Source: Sphingobacterium paucimobilis HER1398
GTDB lineage: Bacteria; Bacteroidota; Bacteroidia; Sphingobacteriales; Sphingobacteriaceae
NCBI RefSeq assembly: GCF_000416985.1
Contig: NZ_ATDL01000015.1
Coordinates: 558,001-622,000 of the forward strand
Direction: 5' to 3'
DNA: 64,000 nt
The notes below the pieces were generated by a model, which saw only the letters and a list, made by a program, of their open reading frames with translations, was not told where the DNA came from and did no database searches. Each line of letters starts with the position of its first letter. Position 1 is the first letter of the stretch. A program made the position numbers and the translations under genes. Below are positions 26,469 to 35,965 of the stretch, piece by piece.

Positions 26469-26474
26469 GGTATT

Positions 26475-26541
26475 CATAATTTAGGTTAATAATTGGTTAG
26501 TTAAGAACGCCTGTAGCTCCCCGCTTCAGGCGTTTTTTTTT
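26475..26541 (+). ncRNA. candidate small RNA, copy 2
   Basis: Core TCATAATTTAGGTTAATAA plus TTGGTTA, then hairpin AACGCCTG (26506-26513) / CAGGCGTT (26527-26534) with loop TAGCTCCCCGCTT and a T8 tract. Core and flanks match copy 3 nearly base for base, and copy 1 more distantly. The loop is C-rich and, apart from one base, is the reverse complement of the copy 3 loop. No ORF lies inside. The RNA 5' end is estimated from the promoter. Confidence 0.78.
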
Positions 26542-26665
26542 ATGTCCAAGCTCATCCGATTAACGGAGCTGTCTGTGTTTCCTTTCCCAGCTCAATCCGC
26601 CCTGCAAGTCTTGTACAAAAATCTACGGAGCTAGCAGCTGTGACTTACAAATCATACCAATTCCC

Positions 26666-26791
26666 CTACTTTGACAAATCTACAGGTATCACAACCGTCT
26701 TATTGGCTTTCACAACGATGACCTCCTGAATAGGCTGATAACTAACATTCTTAATGTGTAATGCGCTGCTCGGCTTTACTAGCGCTATATG
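26666..26791 (-). pseudogene. possible remnant of a protein gene between the two RNA copies
   Basis: On the minus strand a frame without its own start reads ...KPSSALHIKNVSYQPIQEVI and ends VVIPVDLSK-stop at 26666. The composition is protein-like, with alternating strand character. It is bounded upstream by an in-frame TGA at 26792-26794. I take it as the C-terminal relic of a lost gene, possibly displaced by the RNA duplication; chance is not excluded. The rest of 26290-27100, apart from the two RNAs and the terminator, shows no gene. Confidence 0.35.
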
Positions 26792-26854
26792 TCACAATCA
26801 TGTTATATACAATTCCTTAACAAGTTTTTAACACTTCAGAAGCATCTGTATCCT

Positions 26855-26862
26855 TAACTTTG
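26855..26862 (+). promoter_or_regulatory. -7 box of small RNA copy 3
   Basis: TAACTTTG, identical to the copy 2 box and preceded by a near-identical upstream region starting at 26817. Confidence 0.65.
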
Positions 26863-26868
26863 GGTATT

Positions 26869-26933
26869 CATAATTTAGGTTAATAATTGGTTAGTTAGGA
26901 ACGCCTGAAGCGGGGAGCTTCAGGCGTTTTTTA
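26869..26933 (+). ncRNA. candidate small RNA, copy 3
   Basis: Same core as copy 2, then a perfect 12-bp hairpin AACGCCTGAAGC (26900-26911) / GCTTCAGGCGTT (26917-26928) closed by a GGGGA loop and followed by a T-tract. The apical part is inverted relative to copy 2, giving a G-rich loop instead of a C-rich one. Stand-alone on the plus strand, with minus-strand genes on both sides. Confidence 0.78.
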
Positions 26934-27022
26934 TATAACAGCTGGGATTACCTTAGACATCTTATTTTCTATATACGAAGTGATCAAGACTGTTAGAACA
27001 AACTCTTTCAAAGAAAACTAAA

Positions 27023-27056
27023 AAGGGGCTATACAATTTTACTTGTATAACCCCTT
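27023..27056 (-). terminator. terminator of SusCD locus 1
   Basis: AAGGGGCTATACAA pairs with TTGTATAACCCCTT with one internal mismatch and a 6-nt loop. It lies 44 bp beyond the stop of the last DUF4302 gene. A short T-run follows in the minus direction. Confidence 0.7.
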
Positions 27057-27100
27057 ATTCATTCTCTTAAGAGTCCTAAAAACAGAAATAAAACATCTGC

Positions 27101-28423
27101 TTAGTCGAGCGTACTCATCCCTCCAAAACCAATATCATTGGGAGAACTGACCGGCGCAAACCCTGCCGACAAGAATGAGGAAGGGTACCCAGGATTCCAT
27201 ACGAATGTAAAGTTCTTCTTATTGAAATAGGCCGTTATAGGTGCCAACAGATTTCCGTCTGCACCAATCCCTAATGTGATACTACCATTATCAACAATGT
27301 TAAAACCAGTAGAGGTCATCTGAATCTTGTACTGCCAGGTAGCTCTTCTATACGTACCATTCTGATACATATCCAAATAGAAGTAAAGATAATTAGTACC
27401 ACTTAAATTGTATAAGTCTATATACGCGTAATCAAACTCAACGCCTTTACTTTTGAGATCAGCTTTTACACCTTTCATCATTTGTGCGAAACCGTTATTT
27501 TCATTGCCGTCTTGGTCCAGATAAGTAAGCATATCGAAGAAGCGCCAAAGCTTGCCTTCGGTATTGACACCAATGAAGTCTCTTGGATTTGTGGTATTCG
27601 TACTTGTTTCCTGTCCGTTCATTTTGGTCAACAACTCTGTTTTCCCTGCATCTAGCAACAGGTCCTGCAGTTTTGTCCCACCTATAGTGACCTCATCAAA
27701 ATGCAAGCCCTGCTCATCAATTTCGTAAGGAACAGTAATCCACCCGGGGGTTCCTTTATTATTTTTATTATACATTAGAACATAGAGCTCAAAATCCCCT
27801 TCAAACATTTTAAAATCGCCCAGTCTACCGTTACCCAGTTTAAAAGGATAGGTTTTGTACTGTGCCAAAAGCGCTCTGGTTTTGTTATATTTTTCTATTG
27901 GTCCTTTAAACTTCTCGATATAATCTTCAGTAGCTTTTACAATTTTGAAATCATTTTTGTACTTAATACCCCTCAGATACAAGGTATCTTTCTCATACTT
28001 TAAGATCTCAAATTCAAAATCGGCATACAACCCATGCCCACGGTCGCCTCCCATCGCCTCAGGTCGAGGATCGGCTAGCTCATGAATATAATTATGGGTA
28101 TCGAATGTCAGAGAAGGCACCTGTATAGCTTGCAATGCGTAGGTACTCAACTGTCGCTCCGACATGGAGGCCACAGACATATCCGATGCCATATTCACCT
28201 TACCTTCTGCGTCGAAAACAAAGTTGAATTCAAACTCATCACCTGTACCTGTTTGTAGCGTACCGGTCCAGCCTCCTTCCGTATTGGAACTCAATATCTT
28301 TCTATAATTATCCAAAGACTCCTTTAAGCGAATGTCCAATTGCCCTAGAATAGGTTCCGTAGTGTTTTTTTGGCAGCCCATCAATAACATCATTGACAAT
28401 GCTACTATATATAATATTCTCAT
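27101..28423 (-). CDS. DUF4302 lipoprotein (second copy, operon end)
   Basis: A 440-residue lipoprotein: signal with lipobox LLMGC (Cys about 17), then a family-typical start with SLDNYRKILSSNTEGGWTGTL followed by FEFNFVFDAEGKVNM, and a conserved HELADPRPEAMGGDRGHGLY near 115-134. These match its neighbour upstream (HQLVDPRPEIMGGDPGKGLG), so the two are paralogues from an old duplication. DUF4302 proteins occur with SusCD and HExxH lipoproteins; their role, perhaps surface substrate binding, is unknown. Last gene of the locus, followed by a terminator. Confidence 0.82.
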   Translation of the reverse strand: MRILYIVALSMMLLMGCQKNTTEPILGQLDIRLKESLDNYRKILSSNTEGGWTGTLQTGTGDEFEFNFVFDAEGKVNMASDMSVASMSERQLSTYALQAIQVPSLTFDTHNYIHELADPRPEAMGGDRGHGLYADFEFEILKYEKDTLYLRGIKYKNDFKIVKATEDYIEKFKGPIEKYNKTRALLAQYKTYPFKLGNGRLGDFKMFEGDFELYVLMYNKNNKGTPGWITVPYEIDEQGLHFDEVTIGGTKLQDLLLDAGKTELLTKMNGQETSTNTTNPRDFIGVNTEGKLWRFFDMLTYLDQDGNENNGFAQMMKGVKADLKSKGVEFDYAYIDLYNLSGTNYLYFYLDMYQNGTYRRATWQYKIQMTSTGFNIVDNGSITLGIGADGNLLAPITAYFNKKNFTFVWNPGYPSSFLSAGFAPVSSPNDIGFGGMSTLD

Positions 28424-28460
28424 TTTACTTCTGTTTTTATTAACTGAGTATTCCTACATC

Positions 28461-29771
28461 TTATAGATGGCTATAAATAGCAAAGTTTGTATTATTGATA
28501 TCATAGAATACAGGTATCAATCTATCTTCCCCTTCAATATGGCCCCATTTCAATTTGAAATTAGCACCTCGAATATAATCAGCCAATGGATTGAGCTGAC
28601 TTCGTTGTCCTTCTGTATCACCCAAATCAACCCCAACTTGGGTTATCTGAAAGTTGTCACCAGCACTGCTGTAGTCACATGACATTCTCAGATATTTACC
28701 TTCCGTATTGGTAAGCATAATAGTAATACCCTTATATATAAACTCTAAACGCATATCACGATAAATAAAACCTTCATCCTTTAAACCAGTTTTAACTTGA
28801 TTAAGCAGTGTTAAAAAATCATTACTAACATCAAGCTCGGGACTATTTGCAGGTCGACTAATCCTATATACCTTTCCATCTCCCATATCACCTACAATTT
28901 CTGAAACATCTACACCGCCGACCACTGTCCAAGTATTGTTCTTCAGATACTCTACCATCTCTGTTTCTTTATTATACCTCAGTCCTCCCAACTCATCCCC
29001 CCCCAGATATACAGGCGCTGCAAACAACAGTTCACCGTTTTCCGGTTTGGTACGTGGACTCTGTATCGTAGGCGCTCCCTTGGCATTAGCTGGATAGGTC
29101 ATGATCTGAACAGTACCTTCTTCAGCATTCATTCTGAAACGATACAACCGACTTCCATCGGCAGTTCTATTGAGGTGAATAATACCATCATTCACATAAG
29201 ATGGTAGCTTTAAAATTTCCTTATAGTCCTCGATTTCTTTCTCAAACTGTTGTTCGAATGATATTTTTGCCTTAACAAGCCTCAATGTCGTTTTGTTCTT
29301 GACTCCTGTCAGCAGGATCTCATCATTAGTCTGACTCTTTAATTTAAACTCGATATCCGAGCCGAGCCCCTTTCCTGGGTCTCCCCCCATTATTTCAGGC
29401 CGAGGGTCGACCAATTGGTGGAGGTAACTATAACTTGTAAAATTCAATACGGTCCCTTCGTCATACGCACCAATGCTATAGTCACTATTCCCAGCGGCAA
29501 GAATCTGATCCATATTGCAATCACAGTGCATAGCAACTTTCCCATCGGCTTCGAATTTGAAGTTAAAAACAAACACCTGTCCTGAGGTTGTTCTGATCTG
29601 TGCGTCCCACCCTTTATCTCCTCCTTCCATTAACGTTTTCGTTAACCCATCAATTTCAGCTTGATTCACTTCCGTAGCCTCCGGCTCGTAAGTTTCCAAA
29701 TCCTTTTTATCGCCATTGCAGGCTGTCAATATAAACAAGCTTAATAAGCCTGTGAAGATATGTAGTCTCAT
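28461..29771 (-). CDS. DUF4302 lipoprotein (first copy)
   Basis: A 436-residue lipoprotein with lipobox LTAC (Cys about 18) and the DUF4302 signature pair: GDKGWDAQIRTTSGQVFVFN at about 52-71 and HQLVDPRPEIMGGDPGKGLG near 117-136. It shares its overall plan with the next gene but is clearly diverged. The start overlaps the end of the metallopeptidase gene by 4 bp (ATGA type), indicating coupling. Probably displayed at the cell surface with SusD. Function unknown. Confidence 0.82.
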   Translation of the reverse strand: MRLHIFTGLLSLFILTACNGDKKDLETYEPEATEVNQAEIDGLTKTLMEGGDKGWDAQIRTTSGQVFVFNFKFEADGKVAMHCDCNMDQILAAGNSDYSIGAYDEGTVLNFTSYSYLHQLVDPRPEIMGGDPGKGLGSDIEFKLKSQTNDEILLTGVKNKTTLRLVKAKISFEQQFEKEIEDYKEILKLPSYVNDGIIHLNRTADGSRLYRFRMNAEEGTVQIMTYPANAKGAPTIQSPRTKPENGELLFAAPVYLGGDELGGLRYNKETEMVEYLKNNTWTVVGGVDVSEIVGDMGDGKVYRISRPANSPELDVSNDFLTLLNQVKTGLKDEGFIYRDMRLEFIYKGITIMLTNTEGKYLRMSCDYSSAGDNFQITQVGVDLGDTEGQRSQLNPLADYIRGANFKLKWGHIEGEDRLIPVFYDINNTNFAIYSHL

Positions 29772-30640
29772 TTTGATGTCTCTTTAACAATGGATGAAAA
29801 ACTCTTTTCTTGTAACTCATGGAGGTCTATACTGAAATTCTCACGGTAATACGCCTCGATTATTTGCAACTTAGCTTCTAAAAGCCGCCTTCCCTCTGCT
29901 CCACCTCTATCAAGCATAGACTGGAAATCAGCTCTACTCATGGTCAAGTAATAAGAAGTAAGCTCTGCAAAATCCTCCATGGGTGCCCCCATAGAATAGG
30001 GAGAAATAAAACCTCGTTGCAAAGCATCATCTACTGTATATACGTTAAAACTTCCGGTATAGGATGATTTGGTTATCTGTTGAAACTCGTCCGTAAAAGG
30101 AACTTTTTGATTAAGAATATGCACAAATTCGTGATGTATAGTCTTCATGAACCATGACAATTCAGAACGAACCGTAAAATCGATGTTATTAATATCAAAA
30201 AGACCTATTTTAATTCCTCCCTCTGCTTGTCCTGCTATTTCGACATTAGACTGTGGATTGATAAGTGGAGATCCATATAAAACAAACTGTCGCGGTGCAA
30301 ATTTCTTTATAATTGTGGAATCTTTGACCTCAATATAGGGCTTCATAAATGTATTCTCGACAATATCCATAGTGGGAATCACCAGATGTGTTTTGGGTGG
30401 CATATTCGACGAGTTGTACGGCGTCTGTGATCCATCCCATCGATAGGTGACTTCGATATTAAATGGTTTTTGGAAACGTTGGAATAACTCTTCATCAAGT
30501 GCCGTTTTTATTTCTTTGTCCTTACCACTAATTCCCAGGTAAAAATCGCTTGATTCTTCCAATGGATTCTTTTCAGAACAGCTCGTTGCGAAAAGTCCGA
30601 GCAGTACCAAAGCATTTATGATAAATTTATATGTATTCAT
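29768..30640 (-). CDS. SusCD-associated zinc metallohydrolase lipoprotein (HExxH)
   Basis: A 290-residue lipoprotein (lipobox ATSC, Cys about 22) with the zinc motif HHEFVHILNQ (about 167-176) and downstream FAELTSYYLT (about 224-233), whose Glu is a candidate third ligand. This matches the family I recall as substrate import-associated zinc metallohydrolase lipoprotein (Peptidase_Mx1-like), found beside TonB-dependent import systems. It likely cleaves a peptide or protein at the cell surface before import. It sits between susD and the DUF4302 pair in one operon. Confidence 0.88.
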   Translation of the reverse strand: MNTYKFIINALVLLGLFATSCSEKNPLEESSDFYLGISGKDKEIKTALDEELFQRFQKPFNIEVTYRWDGSQTPYNSSNMPPKTHLVIPTMDIVENTFMKPYIEVKDSTIIKKFAPRQFVLYGSPLINPQSNVEIAGQAEGGIKIGLFDINNIDFTVRSELSWFMKTIHHEFVHILNQKVPFTDEFQQITKSSYTGSFNVYTVDDALQRGFISPYSMGAPMEDFAELTSYYLTMSRADFQSMLDRGGAEGRRLLEAKLQIIEAYYRENFSIDLHELQEKSFSSIVKETSK

Positions 30641-30705
30641 TTTAAGTCAATTTTGTTTTAAAATAGAGTATTGCCTATTTCTGAATATGTATTATTCGAG
30701 GTTTA

Positions 30706-32172
30706 CTATCTTGGGTTTAACGCTATCCCTTCATCTACAACCTCTGCTGGCATCTGTGATACCGTACGATTATCGTTATAAGGGATTTCAAACTCTTTTC
30801 CATCATTAGTTCTACGTTTGATCGTACGCTTATAGCGTAATAGATCAAAGTATCTCAATCCTTCATGAATAAATTCTACCCGTCTATAATTAAGAATCGT
30901 CTCTATTAACCCCAATTTGTAATCTTCGTCGTCAAAATCCGCTTTGTCATCAAAGTAATAGCTCTTTATTTTCTGACGTGTGATTTGTTTGGAAGCATTA
31001 AAAGTGTATACTCGCGTAGCTACATATCGATTCAGTTCCGCCAGTACTTCATCCAGACGGCCGAGATATACCATAGCCTCCAATCGATTGAAAAACACCT
31101 CTTCGGATGACAACAAGGAATATCCTGTGTAGGTATAACCGATCGTAGCATTCGCGCCAGAGGGAATAAACTGAGTAGAGTACTTCTCAAAGAAATACGA
31201 CTGTAAGTTACGCTGATAGATATTGTAATACATGACATCCAACGTACCAGCAGGTGTATTATTGACGATGTAATCGGTAACAGACTGATTGGCAGAATAT
31301 CTATTCGAGTGATATTGATATCCATAGTTGGAAACGGCTGAAACTAATAATAAATTAGATTTTTCTTTTGTACTGGCGTAATGCTGACCAAATTCGCTCC
31401 AAGACATTTTATCGTAGACATTCACATAGTCTCGTAAATTCATCACCATATCTCCTGGCAAAGCCAATTCTGCATGGCGTAGTGCTTCAGAATATCGCTT
31501 TTGATAGAGATAAAACCGACTTGCGAAAGCATGTGCAGCAGACCTTGTAAAGTGATAGCGCGACACCTTGTAATTGTCTCGAATAAGCTTTAACCCCTCG
31601 AGTAGATCCTTTTCTATTTTTTGATACGTCACCGCTACCGTTTCCCGGGTGTATTTTTGAGTAAGGTCGGTTTGAGGTCCCGTTACATAAGGGATGCCTG
31701 GTTCGTTTGACGCTGTCTCTGCATGGTAAAATTTCGAAAAAATATTGACCAACATAAAATGAGCATAAGCACGCGCCACGAGCGCTTCTCCCCTCTGCTC
31801 ACTATAATCTTCCGGATTACTTAGCGAAGCAATTTTTACCAATGCTTCATTAGCTGCGGCAATCGCACTATAGGTATTTGTCCAGTAATAGATTGGTGAA
31901 TCTTGATACTCATATTCTGGATCTTCAAAAAGGAAGCTTTTACGCAACACCTCTACATAATCAGGCATTCCGAAATTATCTACTATATTATCTGTCTTAG
32001 CTTCCAAAAATCCAGCATATCCAGCTAGTGGATAAGCCGAAACCAACAACTCAGAAATTTGTTCTGGTGTTTCTAACTCCGAGCGTTGATCTGGATTATG
32101 GTCCAGGAATTTCTCGCAGGACGCAAACAATAGAACAACGCTAGTTAATATATATATAAGCTTTGTATTCAT
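30706..32172 (-). CDS. RagB/SusD family nutrient-binding lipoprotein (locus 1)
   Basis: A 488-residue lipoprotein: lipobox LLFASC (Cys about 19), EKFLDHNPD, TPR-like helices (ARAYAHFMLVNIFSKFYH, ASRFYLYQKRYSEALRHAEL) and the C-terminal RRVEFIHEGLRYFDLLRYK signature typical of SusD. It forms the lid of the SusC pore and captures substrate at the surface. It lies 59 bp after susC. The nearby peptidase suggests a peptide or glycopeptide substrate rather than a plain glycan. Confidence 0.95.
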   Translation of the reverse strand: MNTKLIYILTSVVLLFASCEKFLDHNPDQRSELETPEQISELLVSAYPLAGYAGFLEAKTDNIVDNFGMPDYVEVLRKSFLFEDPEYEYQDSPIYYWTNTYSAIAAANEALVKIASLSNPEDYSEQRGEALVARAYAHFMLVNIFSKFYHAETASNEPGIPYVTGPQTDLTQKYTRETVAVTYQKIEKDLLEGLKLIRDNYKVSRYHFTRSAAHAFASRFYLYQKRYSEALRHAELALPGDMVMNLRDYVNVYDKMSWSEFGQHYASTKEKSNLLLVSAVSNYGYQYHSNRYSANQSVTDYIVNNTPAGTLDVMYYNIYQRNLQSYFFEKYSTQFIPSGANATIGYTYTGYSLLSSEEVFFNRLEAMVYLGRLDEVLAELNRYVATRVYTFNASKQITRQKIKSYYFDDKADFDDEDYKLGLIETILNYRRVEFIHEGLRYFDLLRYKRTIKRRTNDGKEFEIPYNDNRTVSQMPAEVVDEGIALNPR

Positions 32173-32231
32173 GGTTTTTAAAATTATTCCGTTTACTTGT
32201 CATTTGTTGATTAACATGCAATCAGACAGCG

Positions 32232-35200
32232 CTACAAGGATACTTTTACCGATAGATTAATTTGTTTGGGCAATGGATTAGCAACCCCACCGGAATTGAA
32301 GAATTCAGGATCTTGTCCTTTTAGCTTCTTATCAGAATACAACAAGAATAGGTTGTTTGCATTCAATCCGAAGCTGATTCCTGTCAACTTTAATCTCTTA
32401 ACGAAATCATTCTTCATCATATAGCTTACGTTAACGGTTTTCAATCGGACAAAAGAACCATCTACAATCCGTTGTGTCGAGTAGTTGTAAGCATTGTATG
32501 GATAGTCACCTGCAATATCCTGGTTTTGGTAGTAACCGCTTATAGAAGGTATATTGGTAAAAAGCTCATCCCCTGGTATCGCCCAAGCATTGATTTGATC
32601 GTAATTGCTGGCGTCTAAATCTGAATAATATTGATTAAAGACCGGATCTAAACGCACCTTGTTCCCAGCCTGATAGGAGAAGAAAATAGATGCTGTAAAA
32701 TTACCATAACGGAAAGAGTTATTCAATCCTCCAGTAATAGTGGGGTCTACAGATCCCTCATATTTAAGATGAGAGGAATTCTCACTTTGGAAGCTTACGG
32801 TATTCGCTTTATTACCGTATTCATCGATGAATACAGGCAGACCTCGCTCATCTAGATATTGATAATCTATGGAATAAATACCACGAACTGGACCGTTCAA
32901 TACAGGCGCCCCTTCTGAACTGACCATGGCAAACACAATAGGTGTGTAGGACAGATTTGTGATTTTATTTTTGTTCCATCCAAATGTACTATGCACCTTA
33001 TACCCAAATCTTTCTTTATCAATCACCTTTGCTGAAATCGTAAAATCAATTCCTCGCGAATCCATATCGGCATAATTGTCGATCCTAGATCTAAATCCTG
33101 AGATACCAGAACTAGGACGATAGCTTATTAGATCAAACCCCTTACGATTAAAGTAATCAATATTAAAGGTCAATTTGTCGCGCCATAGGCCTAAATCCAA
33201 CCCAACATTTAACTCATGCTGTTTTTCCCAAGTTAGGTTCCTATTTCCAAGACTACCTATATAAATATTATTCTCTACATTCGCTAATATTGGACGTACG
33301 CTCTGTCCTGCGTAGAATATAGTAGAAAAATTGTTTGCACTTCCCATGGAGGCTGTCAATCCGTATCCCCCTCTTAACTTCAGATGACTAACCGCAGAAA
33401 TCTGCTCCATAAAGTCTTCTTCTGAAACATTCCATGCAACACTGGTCGTATATGTTGGGAGCCACTTCGTAGCCTGGTCATCTTTTCCAAATTTATTCGT
33501 TCCGTCGAAACGTCCGGAAAGGTTTACTACATACTTAGCTTTGTAGGAATAAGCGGCGTTGGCAAAGAAGGAAAGAAATCTATCCCATGTACGTTGCATA
33601 CCGAAGTAATCTTCACCACTTTCAACCAGTTGCTTGATATAACGCGGATCCGTAAAAGCTGTTCCTCCTTTTAGGTATTGATAACCAGCTCCCGTATTAT
33701 ATCTTTCATCCCGATTGGCTACCCGGATTTCCTGGCCTCCAAAAGCATTTATATAATGTGTTTCATTGAAGTTCGTTTTATAATTGATGGTCTGACGTCC
33801 GTAGAAATTCATCAGGTTGTTTTCCCTTACATTGTAAAAACCACCAGCAGGTAAAACTACTTGCTTATTCTCATTAGGGAAATCGGGATCAGCATATAGG
33901 AACTTATTGTTCTCCAACATTGCCATATTATAATTCGAACGAAAGGCGTTTGCCGCATTCGAATTTTCACGTATAATAGTCTCCGTATTCGTTTTTACAT
34001 AACGTACATTTCCTAAAAGTGAATATTCCAGGTTATCTAAGAATTTGTAACCTGCTTCACCTTGCAATTTGAAATCCAATACACTAATATCAATATAGTT
34101 GTTCTTGATTTCATGGAGTATATTAAAAGGTGTATAATCTCGGGTAAAATATTCCAACTCTCCGTTCTCATCATAGGGAGTCAATGTGCGACTACTGTTC
34201 AGCGCATAGGAATACGGGTTAATATCAAAATCACGTGTATATTCTCCGCGATAATCATCCATAAATCTATTCTGAGTTCCTGGAGCACGTTGTTTTCGAA
34301 CACTGCCGTTAACAATAAAACCCAGATTAAATTTTTCTGTAAATTGATAATTAGATCTTGAATTTGCGGTGAAACGTGTTACTTTATCTGCAATAGTCCA
34401 ACCGCTATCATTAAAAATACTCGTCGAAAAATATTGCTGTGATTTTTCTCCTCCCGAGGATATTGCTAAAGAATGATCTTGAACAAAAGAGTTATTAAAC
34501 AGATTATCGAACCAATTCGTATTTGCATTAGCATATCGAGACAGGAATTGTTCACGTGCTGTTGGGTTATTGGCTAACAGGAACTGGTTTGTTTTATCAT
34601 CATAGGTATCCATATACTCGTACATCTTTCTAAAAACTCCTCCATTTGGAGAGTTTAGCGAGTTCGTCATATTCAACAGTCCCTTCCGATACAAGTCTGC
34701 ATAAAAACTCATCTGATCCCTAGAGTTCATGATGTCAAAATTATTGTAGCTGGGTTTGGTATAGGTACTAAAATTTCCAGAATAGGTTACCCGTGGACTC
34801 CCAGAGCGTCCCTTCTTTGTCGTAATCACGACGACTCCATTCATTGCACGAGCACCATACATAGCAGTAGCTGATGCATCCTTTAAGATTTCTAAAGATT
34901 CAATATCTTCAGAATTCAATCCAGCTACGGAAGATCCCAGTAATGTCAATGCGTCACCACTACTCAATTGGTCATTAGAGACATTGACTACTTCCTCCAA
35001 AACGACTCCATCAATCACCCATAATGGCTTATTGTCACCCGATATAGAGGTTGCTCCGCGAATCCGAAGCTTAGGCGCGCTACCAAATGAACCAGAAACG
35101 TTTTGTATGGACACCCCTGCTATTCGACCTTCCATCATACGACTGATATCGGCAACGCCGTCCATCTTGATATCATCCATCTTTACACTGCTGGCAGCTC

Positions 35201-35891
35201 CTGTAAACAACTTTTTATCAATCGTTTGATATCCGGTAGCAACAACTTCGACTTCATCGATAGATTCTACGGTCTCTTTAAGGACGATACGCGCACTAGC
35301 CAGGCTCTGTACAACATACTGTTGCTTCTGATAACCTATCATCATGACTTCTAGCTTATCACCTACAGTAGCCCCGATACGAAATTTTCCGGTTTGATCC
35401 GTAGATATGCTCAAGTTTTTACCAACGACGCTGACCGTAGCGCCAGCTACTGCAGAGCCTTTGGAATCTACCACTACTCCTGAAAGTCCTTCCTGCCTTA
35501 TACTACCAACAACAGCAGAAAGATCTGACACCGAACGTCGTAGAATGATATGCTTCGAAACCAGCTTATAACTTAACCCTGTACTGTTCGCCAACTTACG
35601 CATAGCCTCATCTAAATCCAGCGCTTCAGCTTTAAAATCAACCTCTTTAAAGGAATTTATTTCTTCATCTTTATATACAAAATGATAACCGGTCTGCTTT
35701 TCAAATTCATTAAGAATAGACCTTAACGATTTGTTTGATACATTCATGGTGACCTTTTGTCCAAATGAATTGGCATATACGGAGGTTGTAAAAATGAGAA
35801 TCCAAAAGAATATTAACTTCATTATTTTTACAAAACCTTGATGTCCTCTCTTAAAAAAGAGAAAAAGAGGACTATTAACAAAAAAAATCAT
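32232..35891 (-). CDS. SusC/RagA TonB-dependent transporter with STN domain (locus 1)
   Basis: A 1219-residue outer-membrane transporter: an STN (secretin/TonB short N-terminal) domain at about 45-115 for signalling to FecR, a carboxypeptidase-regulatory-like beta domain (about 135-215), a TonB plug (VVATGYQTIDKKLFTGAASS, then SLEILKDASATAMYGARAMNG) and a 22-strand barrel. It ends in KQINLSVKVSL with a terminal Leu. The start may instead be 35822 (MKLIFFWILIFTTS), which gives a cleaner signal peptide. The STN domain and the adjacent FecR/sigma pair imply substrate-dependent induction. Confidence 0.95.
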   Translation of the reverse strand: MIFFVNSPLFLFFKRGHQGFVKIMKLIFFWILIFTTSVYANSFGQKVTMNVSNKSLRSILNEFEKQTGYHFVYKDEEINSFKEVDFKAEALDLDEAMRKLANSTGLSYKLVSKHIILRRSVSDLSAVVGSIRQEGLSGVVVDSKGSAVAGATVSVVGKNLSISTDQTGKFRIGATVGDKLEVMMIGYQKQQYVVQSLASARIVLKETVESIDEVEVVATGYQTIDKKLFTGAASSVKMDDIKMDGVADISRMMEGRIAGVSIQNVSGSFGSAPKLRIRGATSISGDNKPLWVIDGVVLEEVVNVSNDQLSSGDALTLLGSSVAGLNSEDIESLEILKDASATAMYGARAMNGVVVITTKKGRSGSPRVTYSGNFSTYTKPSYNNFDIMNSRDQMSFYADLYRKGLLNMTNSLNSPNGGVFRKMYEYMDTYDDKTNQFLLANNPTAREQFLSRYANANTNWFDNLFNNSFVQDHSLAISSGGEKSQQYFSTSIFNDSGWTIADKVTRFTANSRSNYQFTEKFNLGFIVNGSVRKQRAPGTQNRFMDDYRGEYTRDFDINPYSYALNSSRTLTPYDENGELEYFTRDYTPFNILHEIKNNYIDISVLDFKLQGEAGYKFLDNLEYSLLGNVRYVKTNTETIIRENSNAANAFRSNYNMAMLENNKFLYADPDFPNENKQVVLPAGGFYNVRENNLMNFYGRQTINYKTNFNETHYINAFGGQEIRVANRDERYNTGAGYQYLKGGTAFTDPRYIKQLVESGEDYFGMQRTWDRFLSFFANAAYSYKAKYVVNLSGRFDGTNKFGKDDQATKWLPTYTTSVAWNVSEEDFMEQISAVSHLKLRGGYGLTASMGSANNFSTIFYAGQSVRPILANVENNIYIGSLGNRNLTWEKQHELNVGLDLGLWRDKLTFNIDYFNRKGFDLISYRPSSGISGFRSRIDNYADMDSRGIDFTISAKVIDKERFGYKVHSTFGWNKNKITNLSYTPIVFAMVSSEGAPVLNGPVRGIYSIDYQYLDERGLPVFIDEYGNKANTVSFQSENSSHLKYEGSVDPTITGGLNNSFRYGNFTASIFFSYQAGNKVRLDPVFNQYYSDLDASNYDQINAWAIPGDELFTNIPSISGYYQNQDIAGDYPYNAYNYSTQRIVDGSFVRLKTVNVSYMMKNDFVKRLKLTGISFGLNANNLFLLYSDKKLKGQDPEFFNSGGVANPLPKQINLSVKVSL

Positions 35892-35965
35892 AAATTTGTT
35901 AGTGAGTTTTAGTTTACAAAATGCTTTAATTCAATCTTGTGAGGGTCTTCCACCACCCTCACTTG

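Noticed and set aside
26461..26933. CRISPR-like or tandem-repeat explanation for the two similar RNA loci
   Set aside because: Only two copies about 390 bp apart, each with promoter and terminator and no regular spacers.
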